A stretch of 64,000 nt of DNA from Mastigias papua (taxonomy: Eukaryota > Cnidaria > Scyphozoa > Rhizostomeae > Mastigiidae). Where the stretch lies: assembly GCA_964019165.1 (NCBI GenBank), contig OZ025277.1, positions 12,283,534 through 12,347,533 of the forward strand, read 5' to 3'. The position numbers and the translations under genes were made by a program. This document shows positions 62,134 to 64,000 of this stretch, piece after piece (the first letter of the stretch is position 1; every line of letters begins with the position of its first letter). A model generated the notes under the pieces. The model was not told where the DNA came from. It saw only the letters and a list, made by a program, of their open reading frames with translations, and searched no databases.

Positions 62134-63780
62134 ATGAGTGATCCCCTGACAGTAGCAGCCCGAGAAGCCAAGCTAAAATTTGCAGACCCACAAGATGGCA
62201 CAACTGCGATTATGCCCGACGAGTGTCAACGAAATAGAATAGTAGGTCGTGGTGACGTGTTGAACAATTTCAGACAGGTATCGGTAACGGGGGAAACATC
62301 ATCACAAGGTGATTCGGCCCGACCTGACATGATGGCACCGAGTTCTCGTAGATTCGGGACCGGTCAGCCAGGTAGCGAGCGGTTAAATTTCCTACCCTGA
62401 ACAAGTATCTACAATCTAATCGAGAACTACAACATCTATAAGATTGGACCGGTGAATCAAACAGTGCCCAACGATGACGAGACGATAACATTTACCGTGG
62501 AACAGCAGCCGGGTCTGTTCCTCGACTCATCAGAGATGCTCGTCGAGCTTGATCTTCAGATGTACTATGATAAGACAACACCATGGGAATCGGCCGCACC
62601 GTGCACGGTGAAACACAGAAAATGCATATCACCGGTGAACAACGTAGCCGCCAATCTGTTCAAGAGTCTCACGGTACAGCTGAATGATACGGTCATCTGT
62701 AACTATGAGTATTCTGCCGTGGATTACATGGCCACTGTGCTAGGCACACCAAGCGACATGTATGCTAACGGCGACACATATGATAAAGGTTTCTGGAAAG
62801 AGGCGGCAGGACATATGACAGAATGGGATGGCTACACCAAGGCAGCAGATGATAATGCTCCCCCAAAGAACACCAAAAATGATGCATGATCAAAATTATT
62901 AAACCTATTCTGGAAAGGAGGAGTTAAGACATTCTATTTCAAACTTATGTGTCCTCTCACACAGAGTACACACATGGCACCCCTAAATTTCGGCAATCGT
63001 CTTACACTGACCTTCCAGCATCACAGCAACGCTTTCTACCTACTATCGGGACCTAACAACTCGGCGGTAGCAAACGTACCCCAAGATCTGGCGACAGTTG
63101 CCGCTAAATGTGATCTATTCATCAAACGGATGCAACTACGAGTAAGAGCCCTTCAATTGGACAATAGAATAACAGCAGAATACGTACAATCGTGCCCGGA
63201 CCTCTCGCCCGACACGTATGTGTTTCCCTATCACAGGATCCTGTACAACAGTTATCAACTGGATAACAGAAATTATGACATCCCCGTAGCGTGTGACACG
63301 CTACCCGACAAGGTCGCTGTCGTGTTTCGTTGAAAGACGGCTCGACTCGGTGAGATAACAGAGAATCCCTATATCTTCTACAGACTACCATCCGGTACGA
63401 AGATCGAGATGCTGTGCAACGGATCATCCGTATGGAGATTTCCTCTCGAGTCGAAACAAGATCAATACGATAGGATGCGAAAGTCTCTGAATCTCGACAC
63501 CGATCAACCGCTGATACAGTATATAGATCTGCTGGTGAGCGACCAATCGGCAACCTCGGATTGTCAGTACAATCTTTACTGTGATACTCTGACACTGACT
63601 GGCCGACTAGCCGACGGCAGTGTCTGTCAAGATCTACGATAGGCTGTTCTATCCGTACAAATAGAACTACCAGCCGGTAAGGTATTAGACAAGGACAACG
63701 AGATGATGATGAATATGTACGATTTTCGGGAGATCAGAATACCAACACGAGGTACTCCAATGAAGAACTTTATTGGTTGA
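62134..63780 (+). pseudogene. Major capsid protein, double-jelly-roll (hexon-like) type, several stops
   Basis: ATG 62134 (MSDPLTVAAREAKLKFADPQ). One frame crossed by TGA 62398, TGA 62887, TGA 63331 and TAG 63640, reaching TGA 63778. Recognizable blocks: IENYNIYKIGPVNQTVPNDD with beta strands after it (FLDSSEMLVELDLQMYY), FKSLTVQLNDTVICNYEYSA, LTLTFQHHSNAFYLLSG and IKRMQLRVRALQLDNR. The strand pattern, the GPVNQTV block and about 550 codons fit the Polinton/adintovirus hexon-like capsid protein. It would form the capsomers of an icosahedral virion. Located after the core genes. Confidence 0.78.
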
Positions 63781-63787
63781 GATCAGT

Positions 63788-64000
63788 ATGGACAATTTTC
63801 AAATCGAGAAATGCGCGCGAATAGACTCGCGCTATCTTGGTCGTGTTTTTGCGGGATGTCTGCTGACCGACGACATAAATAAACTACTCGAGTCGTCAGT
63901 GAATGGATTACGTCTATTTCTGGCCAATACTCTACTGCAGAGGATTGGAACATTTTCCCATAGCATTCGTATTGAATACGGGTACACACAAGAACGGAGG
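63788..64000 (+). CDS. N-terminus of a possible adenain-like cysteine protease (cut by window edge)
   Basis: ATG 63788 opens a frame to the window end (MDNFQIEKCARIDSRYLGRV). The text YLGRVFAGCLLTDDINKLLE then LRLFLANTL and IGTFSHSIRIEYG is laid out like the start of adenovirus/Polinton maturation proteases (Gly-x-phe near a D-x-L segment, an aliphatic-x-NT strand, then the catalytic His). The expected GTHW is not present as such. Only 71 codons are visible, so the call is tentative; it could also be a capsid C-terminus after a frameshift. Confidence 0.35.
   Translation, partial: MDNFQIEKCARIDSRYLGRVFAGCLLTDDINKLLESSVNGLRLFLANTLLQRIGTFSHSIRIEYGYTQERR

Larger units (their letters stand above)
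30048..64000 (+). mobile_element. Large endogenous Maverick/Polinton-type virus, decayed, cut by the window edge
   Basis: Base composition, codon use (Arg mostly CGA) and gene density change at about 30.05 kb. The element encodes the Polinton/adintovirus set: family B DNA polymerase of the protein-primed type, rve integrase, FtsK/HerA-like packaging ATPase, a double-jelly-roll-type capsid protein and many Arg-rich core-like proteins. The left boundary is set near AGTACTACC at 30051 because Polintons begin AG; it could be off by tens of bases. The right end and its inverted repeat are outside the window, so neither the terminal repeat nor the target duplication can be confirmed. Most genes are disrupted. 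Confidence 0.85.

Overview
The window is nuclear DNA of an invertebrate metazoan. The phylum is not decided; an intron-rich, transposon-rich aquatic animal such as a sponge, cnidarian or mollusc would fit. Three parts are visible: a satellite array (1-2.5 kb), a host gene packed with repeats (4.8-24.8 kb), and the left 34 kb of a very large decaying Maverick/Polinton-type endogenous dsDNA virus (about 30.05 kb to the right edge, where it is cut off).

Host part. The array at 1-2500 has a 118-bp monomer and a clear seven-monomer (825-bp) higher-order repeat. From 22607 down to 4763 on the minus strand lies an AKT/PKB kinase gene. I could place 16 coding exons whose splice sites and phases all agree (1383 nt, 460 aa plus stop): PH domain, kinase domain, activation-loop site and C-terminal hydrophobic motif. 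A 5' non-coding exon near 24530-24790 is inferred. Its introns hold a 3.2-kb TTAA-flanked DNA transposon with an intact 713-codon transposase ORF (14101-17289, inserted 7 bp inside intron 6), an old copy of a 278-bp MITE, (GT)n and (AT)n microsatellites and a tRNA-derived SINE. A second MITE family lies just past the AKT stop codon. The stretch from 24.8 to 30.0 kb is mostly non-coding, with another 278-bp MITE and a 51-bp tandem repeat.

Viral part. After G-rich, tandemly repeated terminal DNA come minus-strand early-looking genes, a plus-strand RING-finger protein, two more minus-strand genes, then plus-strand genes: zinc-finger/protein-primed type family B DNA polymerase, several small genes, the FtsK/HerA-type packaging ATPase, a series of Arg-rich core-like proteins, a Pro/Gln-rich protein, the rve integrase, large virion-like proteins, more core-like proteins, a double-jelly-roll-type major capsid protein, and at the edge a possible start of an adenain-like protease. 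Polymerase, ATPase, integrase and capsid together are the Polinton/adintovirus core set. At more than 34 kb with many extra genes this copy is large for that group.

The copy is not functional as it stands. Most ORFs are crossed by in-frame stops that are mostly TGA and often sit where neighbouring codons are CGA (Arg); there are several frameshifts, an insertion in the polymerase, and a 3-kb MITE-bounded composite insertion with a TA duplication that splits one virion gene exactly in frame. The pattern points to decay of methylated CpG after endogenization, with a few genes (for example 42872-43840 and 45888-46280) still open.
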